From the NCBI GenBank assembly GCA_946628415.1, contig CAMOWK010000008.1, forward strand, positions 43,757 to 107,756: 64,000 nucleotides of DNA, in the 5' to 3' direction. Origin of the DNA: an uncultured Lachnospiraceae bacterium. GTDB lineage: Bacteria > Bacillota > Clostridia > Lachnospirales > Lachnospiraceae. The notes beneath the pieces were generated by a model, which saw only the letters and a program-made list of their open reading frames with translations, was not told the DNA's origin and did not search any database. The translations under genes and the position numbers were made by a program. Shown piece by piece: positions 38,056 to 46,579 of the stretch (position 1 is its first letter; each line of letters starts with the position of its first letter).

Positions 38056-38138
38056 TGCTTCGCACCACCTTCGATATATTCGTGTGCAGCATTTCAGTGC
38101 GAGCACTGATGCTGCACATGAATATATCATCGCTGGTT
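37984..38138. repeat. composite palindromic element before tRNA-Leu
   Basis: Outer arms AAACCAGCG and CGCTGGTTT enclose GTCACAAAT/ATTTGTGAC, GCTGC/GCAGC (38022-38034), GTGGTGC/GCACCAC (38052-38068) and a near-perfect 56-base hairpin at 38073-38128 with arms GATATATTC...GAATATATC. Its left arm is the fourth 75-bp repeat unit. It sits between the foldase lipoprotein gene and tRNA-Leu. Confidence 0.8.
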
Positions 38139-38150
38139 TAAGCTTTTTCA

Positions 38151-38234
38151 GCAGATGTGGCGGAATTGGTATACGCGCATGATTCAGGTTCATGTCCACT
38201 TTGGTGGGTTCGGGTTCGAGTCCCGTCATCTGCA
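38151..38234 (+). tRNA. tRNA-Leu (anticodon CAG)
   Basis: The acceptor arms GCAGATG and CATCTGC pair perfectly. The D-arm region is GCGGAATTGGTATACGC, the anticodon stem is CATGA/TCATG around TTCAGGT (anticodon CAG, reading CUG), a long variable arm is present as in leucine tRNAs, and the T-loop is GGGTTCGAGTCCC. The 3' CCA is not encoded. greA follows. Confidence 0.95.
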
Positions 38235-38295
38235 CTTATTGTACAGCGATGCATTTTGTCGCAAGTAGAAAGTAAAAATATAAGGAAGGTAGAAC

Positions 38296-38781
38296 ATGAT
38301 GGAAGTAAAGAAGAATATTCTTACTTACGAAGGTCTTAAGGAACTTGAGGAAGAACTTCAGGATCTCAAAGTAAACAAACGTCAGGAAATTGCTCAGAAG
38401 ATTAAGGAAGCACGTGAGCAGGGTGACCTTTCGGAGAATGCTGAGTACGATGCAGCAAAAGATGAACAGAGAGACATTGAGACAAGAATCAATGAGATAG
38501 AGAAAATTCTTAAGAATGTTGAAGTAGTAGATGAAGATTCTATCGACAAGGAAACGGTTAACTTCGGCTGCACGGTTCATATCAAGGACATGCAGACTAA
38601 GAAAGAGATGAAGTACAAGCTTGTAGGTTCTACCGAAGCAGATATATTGAACGGAAAGATTTCTAATGAGTCTCCGCTTGGTGCTGCGCTCTTAGGCGCA
38701 AAGGCAGGACAGATTGTATCTGTTGAGGCTCCAAAGGGAAGATTTGATTACAAGGTACTTGATTTTAAGAGAGCCAAATAA
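38296..38781 (+). CDS. greA: transcription elongation factor GreA
   Basis: A 161-residue factor that rescues backtracked RNA polymerase by stimulating transcript cleavage. The N-terminal antiparallel coiled coil (about 8-77) carries the acidic tip EQGDLSENAEYDAAKDEQ. The FKBP-like C-terminal domain has SPLGAALLGAKAGQ. GGAAGG precedes the start; ATG at 38299 is an alternative. greA-lysS is a common Firmicute order. Confidence 0.95.
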   Translation: MMEVKKNILTYEGLKELEEELQDLKVNKRQEIAQKIKEAREQGDLSENAEYDAAKDEQRDIETRINEIEKILKNVEVVDEDSIDKETVNFGCTVHIKDMQTKKEMKYKLVGSTEADILNGKISNESPLGAALLGAKAGQIVSVEAPKGRFDYKVLDFKRAK

Positions 38782-38794
38782 TTAATGAATGCAC

Positions 38795-38825
38795 GGGACC
38801 TTGTTTAAGTATGAGGTCCCTTTTC
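38795..38825 (+). terminator. terminator between greA and lysS
   Basis: GGGACCT pairs with AGGTCCC and is followed by TTTTC. It lies 13 bases after the greA stop. Confidence 0.85.
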
Positions 38826-38865
38826 ATTTTCATACGAAAATATTCCACAGGAAAGGATTTATATT

Positions 38866-40410
38866 ATGGGAGATCAGAACCAGAACAAAGGTAAGCAGGA
38901 GCCTGATATTAATCAGCTTCTTAAGGTAAGAAGAGAAAAATTAAGTGAGCTTCAGGAAGCAGGCAACGATCCATTTGTCATAACAAAATATGATGTAACC
39001 TATCACACGGAAGAGGCAAGAGCGGAATTTAATGAGAAGTTCCCGAAGCCGGCTGAAGGTGAGGAAGCTCCTGAAATATCAGAAGAGGACAGGATAAATG
39101 TATCTATAGCAGGGCGTCTTATGTCAAAGCGTGTTATGGGTAAGGCGTCATTTGGAAATGTTCAGGATCTTAAGGGAAACATCCAGATATATGTTACCAG
39201 AGATGAACTTGGCGAGGACAGCTATAAGGGATTCAAGCGTATGGATATCGGTGATATCGTTGGTGTCAAGGGATATCTCTTTAGGACAAAGACAGGTGAA
39301 GTATCAATTCATGCTAAGGAAGTTACACTTCTCTCCAAGAGTCTTCAGATTCTTCCTGAAAAGTTCCATGGACTTACGAATACTGACATCAGATATCGTC
39401 AGAGATATGTTGATCTTATTATGAATCCTGAAGTTAAAGATACATTTGTAAAAAGGTCAAAGATAATCGCATCTATAAGAAAATTCCTTGATGCAGAAGG
39501 CTTTATGGAGGTTGAGACTCCTATGCTCGTTGCAAATGCCGGTGGAGCAGCAGCTCGTCCGTTCGAGACACATTTCAACGCACTCGATGAAGATCTTAAG
39601 CTTCGTATATCTCTTGAGCTTTATCTGAAACGACTTATAGTCGGAGGCCTTGAGAGAGTTTACGAGATCGGGCGTGTTTTCAGAAATGAAGGTCTTGATA
39701 CAAGACATAATCCTGAGTTCACACTCATGGAGCTATATCAGGCATATACAGACTACCACGGCATGATGGATCTTACAGAGCGTATGTACCGTCATATTGC
39801 CGAGGAAGTTCTTGGTACTACAAAGATCACTTACAACGGAGTTGAGATGGATCTCGGCAAGCCGTTTGAGAGAATCACAATGGTTGATGCTGTTAAGAAG
39901 TACAGCGGCGTTGACTGGAATGAGGTTGCTGATACTGAGGCAGCTAAGGCTCTTGCAAAAGAGCATCATATAGAATTTGAGGAGTTCCATAAGAAGGGTG
40001 ATATACTTAACCTCTTCTTCGAGACATATGTAGAGGAGCATCTTGTTCAGCCTACATTTGTTATGGATCATCCTATAGAGATTTCTCCACTTACAAAGAA
40101 GAAGCCTGAGAATCCTGAATATGTAGAGAGATTCGAGTTCTTCATGAATGGATGGGAAATGGCAAATGCATATTCCGAGCTTAACGATCCTATAGATCAG
40201 CGTGAAAGATTCGCAGCTCAGGACGCACTTGCAGCTGCCGGTGATGAGGAAGCTAACCACACAGATGAGGACTTCCTTAATGCACTTGAGGTTGGTATGC
40301 CACCTACAGGCGGTATTGGATATGGTATAGACAGACTTGTTATGATCATGACTGACAGTCCTGCAATAAGAGATGTACTGTTATTCCCGACACTGAAGAG
40401 CATTAACTAA
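38866..40410 (+). CDS. lysS: lysyl-tRNA synthetase (class II)
   Basis: A 514-residue class II synthetase that charges tRNA-Lys. The OB-fold anticodon-binding domain (about 60-180) is followed by the catalytic core: motif 1 near FMEVETPML, motif 2 RVFRNEGLDTRHNPEFT, motif 3 GGIGYGIDRLVM. The last bases of the gene, CCCGACACTGAAGAGCATT and the stop, form the integration site of the mobile element that follows. Integration leaves the reading frame intact. Confidence 0.97.
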   Translation: MGDQNQNKGKQEPDINQLLKVRREKLSELQEAGNDPFVITKYDVTYHTEEARAEFNEKFPKPAEGEEAPEISEEDRINVSIAGRLMSKRVMGKASFGNVQDLKGNIQIYVTRDELGEDSYKGFKRMDIGDIVGVKGYLFRTKTGEVSIHAKEVTLLSKSLQILPEKFHGLTNTDIRYRQRYVDLIMNPEVKDTFVKRSKIIASIRKFLDAEGFMEVETPMLVANAGGAAARPFETHFNALDEDLKLRISLELYLKRLIVGGLERVYEIGRVFRNEGLDTRHNPEFTLMELYQAYTDYHGMMDLTERMYRHIAEEVLGTTKITYNGVEMDLGKPFERITMVDAVKKYSGVDWNEVADTEAAKALAKEHHIEFEEFHKKGDILNLFFETYVEEHLVQPTFVMDHPIEISPLTKKKPENPEYVERFEFFMNGWEMANAYSELNDPIDQRERFAAQDALAAAGDEEANHTDEDFLNALEVGMPPTGGIGYGIDRLVMIMTDSPAIRDVLLFPTLKSIN

Positions 40411-40414
40411 AAAA
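40383..40414. other. attL: left attachment site of the lysS-inserted element
   Basis: The last 28 bases of lysS plus an A-run match 59605-59636 at 30 of 32 positions; the two changes are G to T and G to A in the CTGAAGAG part. This site keeps lysS intact and is the left junction of the 19.2-kb element. Confidence 0.88.
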
Positions 40415-40434
40415 TCCTTATTTTATAAGGGATT
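40413..40434 (+). terminator. replacement terminator for lysS brought by the element
   Basis: AATCCTTAT pairs with ATAAGGGATT (one bulge) just after the lysS stop. It is weak in T-run. The sequence from 40445 to 40478 carries three CACCACAA-type direct repeats, which could be integrase arm sites at the left end. Confidence 0.5.
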
Positions 40435-40513
40435 ATGGACTATAAGTACCACCACAACACCACAATAACACCACAAAAAAATTTAACAAAAGTAGACTTA
40501 TAAAGACCACACT

Positions 40514-40732
40514 ATGGCTATTAAATATTATTGGGATGTAACACCAACAGAAACAGCATCAGTTGTTGAATCTGATGATGCCGATTATGACAAAATGATT
40601 ACCAACAACCAATTTAAGTATTATTTTCCAAATGATTATGATGAAAAATTAATTATGCAATGGTATCACGATATTGAAGTTATTGATGATGCCAAGGCAC
40701 AAGAAATAGTTGATTCAATTTTAAACCAATAG
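40514..40732 (+). pseudogene. C-terminal fragment of the neighbouring lipoprotein's paralogue
   Basis: The 72-residue reading frame matches the C-terminal third of the lipoprotein encoded at 40774-41433 (YYWDVTP versus YLWDATP, NQFKYYFPNDY versus GQFKYYFTDY, and the ending). It has no ribosome-binding site, signal peptide or N-terminal domain. It is best read as the leftover of a tandem duplication, cut near the left end of the element. Confidence 0.75.
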
Positions 40733-40773
40733 TTCCAAAGAAAAAAATTATGAAAAAGAGGAGAGTGAACATT

Positions 40774-41433
40774 TTGAAGAAAATGAAGAAGAACAACAAG
40801 ATGATTTTTGGGATTATGATGGCAGTAATGATGCTTGGACTTGTAGCATGTGGTAAGGATGGTAGTAGTGACACCACTCCAACTACGACAGAAACTACAA
40901 CAGAGGCTGTTGAAACTACAACTGATGAAGTAGTTACAAATAATGATGCTACAGAAGTTACCACAGAAACTACTACGGAAGAAGTAGTTGAGGCAAAGTA
41001 TAAGGAGTATGGATATTTCGATTCTCCTGATGGAACAATGAAAATCCATCACTTTGTTTCTATCGATGGAACTACAAGTTATAATATTGTACAATACAAT
41101 GGTGTAAAAAAGGCAAACATTGCTTTTACAGGACCTGCCGATATGGGCTTCAAAGCAAAAGAGTATGCTGATATGGGATTTATCGTTATTACTAACGAAG
41201 ACAACTCTATTGCTTTTGAATATCTTTGGGATGCTACTCCAGGTGCTAATGAAGAAAATGATTCAGATGATAGTGACTATGTAAGAATGCTCACAAATGG
41301 GCAATTCAAATATTATTTCACAGATTATGCTGATTCTAACGACATTGGTATGTGGTTCGTAGAAATCCAAATGCTTGAAGATGACGAAGTTCAAAATGCC
41401 ATTGATGAAAATATTAAACTTGTTAATCAATAA
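40774..41433 (+). CDS. putative lipoprotein with Thr/Glu-rich linker
   Basis: About 219 residues. Start is probably the TTG at 40774 (AGGAGAG nine bases upstream) or the ATG at 40783. A basic start, hydrophobic segment and lipobox LVACG predict a lipid-anchored exported protein. Residues about 25-70 are a T/E/V-rich linker, followed by a globular domain of some 150 residues (YKEYGYFDSPDGTMKIHHFV, MGFIVITNEDNSIAFEYLWD). The family is not recognised. A strong terminator follows. It is cargo at the element's left end. Confidence 0.7.
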   Translation: MKKMKKNNKMIFGIMMAVMMLGLVACGKDGSSDTTPTTTETTTEAVETTTDEVVTNNDATEVTTETTTEEVVEAKYKEYGYFDSPDGTMKIHHFVSIDGTTSYNIVQYNGVKKANIAFTGPADMGFKAKEYADMGFIVITNEDNSIAFEYLWDATPGANEENDSDDSDYVRMLTNGQFKYYFTDYADSNDIGMWFVEIQMLEDDEVQNAIDENIKLVNQ

Positions 41434-41451
41434 TCCCCATCCCCAAATCTC

Positions 41452-41487
41452 ACCACCCTACATATTTATGTAGGGTGGTCTTTTTTT
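41452..41487 (+). terminator. strong terminator after the lipoprotein gene
   Basis: A 13-bp perfect stem, ACCACCCTACATA with TATGTAGGGTGGT, and TTTTTTT after it. Confidence 0.93.
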
Positions 41488-41519
41488 GTGCGTTTCTGCC
41501 GGTAAATGGGTAAGATTTT

Positions 41520-42267
41520 TTGGCTGTTATTTCATTACTTAAACATGGATTCTTAGGTCTGATTGAAAAGGTTAAAAGAGGTCTTGGAAAGCCGGATATT
41601 ATATATGTTAAAAGCTTTGTAATAATAAATGATAATTCGGATAATGATGGAATAAAAAGTAATAATACTTCAAAAAGTGCCTGCAAAGGCAATAATAATA
41701 AAGAATTCGGAAAATCAGACCTCAAGGGTTCGGAAAAACATATCTCAAGAAGTCGGTGAAACCGTATCTAATAATACTAATATAAGTGATAAAGACAATA
41801 GTGAGAATAATCTTGTCAATCTATCCGAAAGAAAAGCGGATGGGATGGATAGGACGGATTCCCAGCTTCAGAATAAATCAGGTATGTATAGTCTGACTTA
41901 TGAAGAGTATATAGAGTTCATAAAGGATAATATTGATTATGAGATTCTAAAACAGGATTACAGTGATTCAGATATGGAATATGTAGATACCATGGTTGAG
42001 CTTATGGCTGAGATAGTTATCACAGGTGGTGATATCATAACTATATCTGATAAGCACGTTCCCAAATCTATAATTATATCAAGGTTTGAAAAATATGATA
42101 TGATGACAGTTCAGTATGTTGTTGAATGCCTTCGCAATAATACGAGTGATATCAAGAATATCAAGAACTATATGCTTGCAACGCTTTATAACGCCCCGAT
42201 TACTATGAATGCATATTATAAGCAAAAGGTGAATCATGATTTGTATGGATATAAACAAATAACTTGA
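41520..42267 (+). pseudogene. decayed replication initiator (RepA-type, DUF6017 C-terminus)
   Basis: Two reading frames carry consecutive parts of a RepA-type initiator from Firmicute mobile elements. The first (41520-41756) has GLIEKVKRGLGKPDIIYVKS and NNNKEFGKSDLKGSEKHISR. The second (from about 41754 to 42267) continues with NNTNISDKDNS, NLSERKADGMDR and the DUF6017-like end NYMLATLYNAPITMNAYY. A frameshift lies near 41750, and the N-terminal DNA-binding half is missing (stop codon at about 41510). So the element has lost this autonomous replication gene. Confidence 0.8.
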
Positions 42268-42296
42268 CATTTTAAAAATGTTATGTCAACTATAAT
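42264..42296 (+). promoter_or_regulatory. inverted repeat and -10-like box before tnpV
   Basis: TTGACAT (42264-42270) and ATGTCAA (42283-42289) form a perfect 7-bp inverted repeat, followed by TATAAT at 42291-42296. It looks like an operator/promoter region; the -35 assignment is unclear because TTGACA to TATAAT is 21 bases. Confidence 0.5.
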
Positions 42297-42317
42297 AATA
42301 AAGGGAGGAGAAGAAAG

Positions 42318-42671
42318 ATGCTTATACCTTATAGACAAGAGGGGGATTATCAAATTCCAGATTTTAAGATGGAAGAACTTGAGGGTGAAGACCTGACAAT
42401 ATATGGATTGATGAGAATGGATTTCTTAAAAACTTACCATACTCCGCTTTATATAGCAAAATTGTTGACTGGTGAAATATATAAAGAATGCCTAGAATTT
42501 CAGAAGCAGGCTGAAGAACGAGATGAAAGAATAACAAAAAGCTTTATGGAGAGAGAGGGCGTCAACGAAGCTTTAAAGGCGGAAGACCAGATGGAATGGG
42601 TGAAGCGTATGACATCCATTCGCGCTAGAGTAATGGAAATAATGCTGTCTGAGATGGTATTTGTATTATAG
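42318..42671 (+). CDS. TnpV family transposon protein
   Basis: A 117-residue TnpV-like protein as found on Tn4451-type and other Clostridial mobile elements: YGLMRMDFLKTYHTPLY, then KQAEERDERITKSFMEREG, LKAEDQMEWVKRM and the C-terminal IMLSEMVF. Biochemical role unknown; helical and soluble. GGGAGGAGAAG precedes the ATG. It marks this stretch as part of the mobile backbone. Confidence 0.8.
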   Translation: MLIPYRQEGDYQIPDFKMEELEGEDLTIYGLMRMDFLKTYHTPLYIAKLLTGEIYKECLEFQKQAEERDERITKSFMEREGVNEALKAEDQMEWVKRMTSIRARVMEIMLSEMVFVL

Positions 42672-42688
42672 AGAAGGGAAGGGATAGT

Positions 42689-43032
42689 ATGGGTAAAGGA
42701 TATAAGGCTACATATTCACTGCTTGAAGCACCCCATTTATATTTGTAAACGATGAGAATATCAACGATCTGCCTGAGGATCTAAAGAAGGTGGTTGAGAA
42801 CTGGAAATATAAAGCAGATAGATATCGACGAAAATATAAGGATAACAAATGGTATTGTCCTGTCAAATCAGCCAGTGAGCAATTTAGATATAATGATGTA
42901 AATTACGTGATAACACCGGAACTTTTCAATGCAACTTCAGATTTCTTCGAATATCTGATGCTTAGTGGGTGTGAGGATGATCTGGTTGAAATAGGTGCCG
43001 AGGCTGTTTTTTGCAATGCAATGATTGATTAA
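42689..43032 (+). pseudogene. frameshifted small mobile-element gene downstream of tnpV
   Basis: The ATG at 42689 has a good GAAGGGAAGGG site and reads MGKGYKATYSLLEAP before a stop about 60 bases on. From the CCCC run at 42731-42734 the minus-one frame is open to 43032: FIFVNDENINDLPEDL, VENWKYKADRYRRKY, and the end GAEAVFCNAMID. Joined, the two parts give a protein of about 113 residues. One C appears lost from the run, or the ribosome slips there. Family unknown. Confidence 0.6.
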
Positions 43033-43046
43033 TGATTCAATGTAAG

Positions 43047-43075
43047 GGTGCATTTAAATATGCACCTTTTTATTT
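43047..43075 (+). terminator. terminator upstream of ietA
   Basis: GGTGCAT pairs with ATGCACC around TTAAAT, followed by TTTTTATTTT. Confidence 0.85.
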
Positions 43076-43084
43076 TGTTACAAG

Positions 43085-43128
43085 ATATGTGTTTCAATAT
43101 TGACAATATGTGTCCCAAATGATATTAT
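43085..43128 (+). promoter_or_regulatory. promoter and direct-repeat operator of the ietAS operon
   Basis: TTGACA (43100-43105), 17 bases, TATTAT (43123-43128). The word ATATGTGT occurs at 43085-43092 and again at 43106-43113, 21 bp apart (two helical turns), flanking the -35 box. This suggests a dimeric regulator binding site. Confidence 0.7.
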
Positions 43129-43157
43129 CAAATCATTAAGATAGAGAGGTGATAGAC

Positions 43158-44204
43158 ATGAAGAAAAAGAATATCATTAATCTAATAAAGTATCATGTAG
43201 AGAATAATGAAGCCGGTTTTAGAAATGAAGCCTTTGAGGTTGCTAATGATTTTGATAAAAGTGGAGATGTTCAGCTTGCTGAATATATAACATCGTTACT
43301 TTCAAGTGCTGATTTGTTTGTGCCTCAAATGAATTATAATAATACAGATTTTTTTCAGAAAATACCATCATCATCTGATACATTATGGCTATCTGATGAG
43401 ATTACTCAGGATTTGTTCGGAATAGTAAATGCTATTTCACATAAGGCTGGTGTGAATAAGTTTTTGTTTCAAGGAGCGCCAGGAACGGGTAAGACTGAGG
43501 CAGTAAAGCAACTTGCAAGAATCCTTGATAGAGAAATATATATGGTCGATTTTAATTTTATTATCGACAGTAAACTTGGACAGACACAAAAGAATATATC
43601 TGAGCTTTTTCAGGAGATAAATGGATTTGGATATCCTGATAAGGTAATTATATTATTTGATGAATTAGATGCCGTCGCACTTGACAGAACCAATACAAAT
43701 GATGTGAGAGAGATGGGGCGAGCTGTAACATCAATTCTTAAAGGCTTGGATATGCTGGATGACAGAATACTTCTGATTGCAACTACTAATTTGTTTAAGA
43801 ATTTTGACAAGGCAATAATCAGACGATTTGATGCGGTTATTGATTTTAACAGATATTCGAGAGAGGATTTAATTAGTGTTGCAGAAGCTTTACTGGATCA
43901 ATATTTAAAATTGTTTGATATAAAAACAAAAAATAAAAGGTTATTCAGAAAAATAATTGAAATGTATGAAACTATTCCTTATCCGGGTGATCTTAGAAAT
44001 CTTATAAAAAGTTCAGTGGCATTCAGTGATGTTGAGGATAATATGGATTATTTCAAAAGAATATATTCAACTATTACAGGGCGAAAACCAGATGACATTA
44101 TGCGGCTTAATTCTGAAGGCTTTTCTGTTAGAGAAATTGAGATGTTAACACATGTTTCAAAAAGTACTGTTTCACGAGTTCTGAAAGGGGATTCGAATGA
44201 ATAA
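43158..44204 (+). CDS. ietA: AAA+ ATPase of an IetAS-type anti-phage system, with C-terminal HTH
   Basis: A 348-residue AAA+ ATPase directly before, and overlapping by 8 bases, an S8 peptidase gene; this pair is the composition of the IetAS anti-phage system. Walker A is GAPGTGKT (106-113), Walker B ILFDELDA (D168, E169), then RRFD as arginine finger. The first 85 residues are a helical N-terminal domain. The last 35 residues (MRLNSEGFSVREIEMLTHVS) form a helix-turn-helix, possibly for self-regulation. ATG at 43158 follows GAGGTGA. How the ATPase senses phage and controls the protease is not known from sequence. Confidence 0.85.
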   Translation: MKKKNIINLIKYHVENNEAGFRNEAFEVANDFDKSGDVQLAEYITSLLSSADLFVPQMNYNNTDFFQKIPSSSDTLWLSDEITQDLFGIVNAISHKAGVNKFLFQGAPGTGKTEAVKQLARILDREIYMVDFNFIIDSKLGQTQKNISELFQEINGFGYPDKVIILFDELDAVALDRTNTNDVREMGRAVTSILKGLDMLDDRILLIATTNLFKNFDKAIIRRFDAVIDFNRYSREDLISVAEALLDQYLKLFDIKTKNKRLFRKIIEMYETIPYPGDLRNLIKSSVAFSDVEDNMDYFKRIYSTITGRKPDDIMRLNSEGFSVREIEMLTHVSKSTVSRVLKGDSNE

Positions 44205-46416
44205 TATTTTACAGTTAAAGGGACAAATAAATCATAGACCTAATAGTAACCGTCCAGGACCTATTAATCTTCCTAAGAGTGGATTTGTAGAAGCTGATAA
44301 AATAATGAGGCTAAAAAAAGAGCTTGAAAGTATTTTATTGTTCTGGCAGAGGGATAAGAGAATTGAAGGCGCATTGATTAGTGTTCACTATATTTTTGTT
44401 GTTGCAAAGAGCAATAGATTAAAAGTTTTATTAGGAGAAAAAGGTAAAAATCCTAATGCATCAATAAGAGGTGCCAAGTTTGAAGGTGCTAAGGGTGATG
44501 AAAAGCACGTATTTACATATTATAATTCAATTGAAGCGCTTGAAAGGTCGATAGAGATTCTTGATTCATGCTATGATACACTGCAAAAATCATATGGTGG
44601 AAGGATAGATTATAACGATATAGAAAATATTAATAAGAGCAAGAAGGATATTGGAAAACTGAAAAAAACTGCATTTGTAAAAGCGGTAGTTGATGCTTAC
44701 TGGGTGAGTAGTTTTGAAATAGATAAGGCAGATTTGCTGGATGTAGAACAAGCTGCAGTTACGTTGTATAAGACTAAGATTCCTGCGAAAAATATTTTAA
44801 AGATGGTTGGTATAGATTCTAATAGTGTAGTAATGATAGATGATGCTACTGTAGTTCTCAAAAAAGAACAATTGGAATTGTTGCATAATAGTATGCCTTA
44901 TATGATTGCTGCTCAGATATATGATTTTTCAAAGGCTGATTATAATGCGGTAGTAGCGGAAGAAGACATAATTACTATTCCAAATCCTGCAAATGAGCCG
45001 ATTGTCGGTGTGATTGATACTCATTTTGATGACAGTGTTTATTTCTCAAAATGGGTAGATTACAGAAATTGTCTTGTGGAAGATATACCTATAGGAACTG
45101 ATGACAAAAAACATGGCACTGCAGTCTCATCTATTATTGTGGATGGTCCTTCATTTAATCCAGAGCTAGAGGATAACTGTGGACGTTTCAGAGTAAGACA
45201 TTTTGGGGTTGCTCTTCAGAAAGGTTTTTATTTTGTAACTGTTATAAAAATGATTAGGGATATTGTAGCTGCGAATAGAGACATAAAGGTGTGGAATTTA
45301 TCTTTAGGCTCACCGATTGAGATTGAACCTAATTTTATATCTCCGGCTGCTGCAGAACTGGATAGAATACAGTATGAGTATGATGTTATCTTTATTGTAG
45401 CAGGAACAAATAATAAGGGTGATAATAAGAATATGAAGATAGGATCACCTGCGGATTCGCTGAATTCCTTGGTTGTTAATTCGGTAGACTTTAATAATAA
45501 ATCGGCAAGTTACTCCAGAAAAGGACCGGTACTAAGCTTTTTCTATAAACCTGATATATCATATTATGGTGGTGATACAGATAAGAAAATCAAGGTATGT
45601 GATCCTACAGGTGAGGCATTTGTTTCAGGGACATCCTTTGCTGCTCCATGGATTACAAGGAAGATGGCATATCTGATACATATTATGGGCTTCAGCAGAG
45701 AAGTTGCGAAGGCACTGATTATTGATTCGGCAGCAGGATGGAATCGTAAAGATATTAATTCTGACAAAATGGGGTATGGCATTGTTCCAATAAAGATAGA
45801 GGATATTCTTACATCACAGAATAACGAAATAAAGTTTTATATTAACGGAACAGCTGAAGAATATGAGACATTTACTTATAATATTCCTGTTCCTCGTGAT
45901 GATAAGGGGTTTCCGTACTTTGCAAAGGCAACATTGGTATATTTTCCTAAATGTGATAGGAATCAAGGTGTAGACTATACAAGTACAGAATTGGATATTC
46001 ATTTTGGACGAATAATGGAAAAGGATGGTAAGGCAACTATCAAGTCAATTGATAATAATATACAGGCTGAAGGTGATTTTGTGGCTTTGTACGAAGCGAA
46101 AATGAGACAGATCTACCGTAAATGGGATAATGTTAAGCATATCGCTGAGAAGGTTAGAGATAATGGTAAAGCAAAAAAACAGTATGAGTCGGGACTATGG
46201 GGGCTGAGCATTAAAAGCAAGGATAGATCTGATTCAAGTACTGATAGAAGTCTTCAGTTTGGTGTTGTAATTACATTATCTGAAATGAATGGAGTCAATA
46301 GGATTAGTGAATTTATAAAGCTTTGTATGATGAGAAACTGGATTGTCAATACTGTGGATATTCAGAATAGAATTGATATATATAATCTGGCGGAAGAAGA
46401 TATCATATTGGAATAG
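44197..46416 (+). CDS. ietS: S8 subtilisin-like peptidase of an IetAS-type anti-phage system
   Basis: A 739-residue intracellular subtilase without signal peptide. The triad is D274 (GVIDTHFDD), H306 (KKHGTAVSS) and S480 (GTSFAAPW). About 265 residues precede the catalytic domain and 220 follow (about 520-739), much longer than secreted subtilisins. The ATGAATAA overlap with the ATPase gene implies coupled production. In IetAS systems both genes are needed for phage resistance. The target protein is unknown. Confidence 0.88.
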   Translation: MNNILQLKGQINHRPNSNRPGPINLPKSGFVEADKIMRLKKELESILLFWQRDKRIEGALISVHYIFVVAKSNRLKVLLGEKGKNPNASIRGAKFEGAKGDEKHVFTYYNSIEALERSIEILDSCYDTLQKSYGGRIDYNDIENINKSKKDIGKLKKTAFVKAVVDAYWVSSFEIDKADLLDVEQAAVTLYKTKIPAKNILKMVGIDSNSVVMIDDATVVLKKEQLELLHNSMPYMIAAQIYDFSKADYNAVVAEEDIITIPNPANEPIVGVIDTHFDDSVYFSKWVDYRNCLVEDIPIGTDDKKHGTAVSSIIVDGPSFNPELEDNCGRFRVRHFGVALQKGFYFVTVIKMIRDIVAANRDIKVWNLSLGSPIEIEPNFISPAAAELDRIQYEYDVIFIVAGTNNKGDNKNMKIGSPADSLNSLVVNSVDFNNKSASYSRKGPVLSFFYKPDISYYGGDTDKKIKVCDPTGEAFVSGTSFAAPWITRKMAYLIHIMGFSREVAKALIIDSAAGWNRKDINSDKMGYGIVPIKIEDILTSQNNEIKFYINGTAEEYETFTYNIPVPRDDKGFPYFAKATLVYFPKCDRNQGVDYTSTELDIHFGRIMEKDGKATIKSIDNNIQAEGDFVALYEAKMRQIYRKWDNVKHIAEKVRDNGKAKKQYESGLWGLSIKSKDRSDSSTDRSLQFGVVITLSEMNGVNRISEFIKLCMMRNWIVNTVDIQNRIDIYNLAEEDIILE

Positions 46417-46486
46417 TTATATGAGAAATAATAGCTTTGTATCATAAGCTTTTATTAAAAATTTCAACGAAGGAGGTGGTGTTCTT

Positions 46487-46579
46487 ATGAAAGTAATAAA
46501 AAAGCACTATATAGATAGCGCTAACTACCTATATAGTGCAAGTCGAGTGTTTCTACTCGAACCTAAGCATTTATTATAG
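46487..46579 (+). CDS. 30-residue leader-like peptide with internal hairpin
   Basis: A small reading frame with a very strong site (GAAGGAGGTGG) seven bases before its ATG, encoding a basic peptide ending in RVFLLEPKHLL. Its DNA contains an 11-bp perfect inverted repeat (GCACTATATAG at 46504-46514, complement at 46529-46539). A second degenerate copy downstream could encode RVLLFEPKQFI. It lies between ietS and the DUF4417 gene. A leader peptide or a relic of a small gene are both possible. Confidence 0.45.
   Translation: MKVIKKHYIDSANYLYSASRVFLLEPKHLL

Noticed and set aside
37730..38119. Minus-strand 129-codon frame with repeated AGRFVTAGFYSTN units
   Set aside because: It is only the 75-bp tandem repeat read in reverse; the unit is a multiple of three, so any frame repeats. 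No ribosome-binding site.
38151..38234. tRNA-Leu as the attachment site of the element
   Set aside because: No second copy of the tRNA 3' end is present; the duplicated sequence is the lysS end.
40445..40478. CACCACAA repeats as a coding low-complexity gene
   Set aside because: No open frame with a start site; better explained as border repeats of the element.
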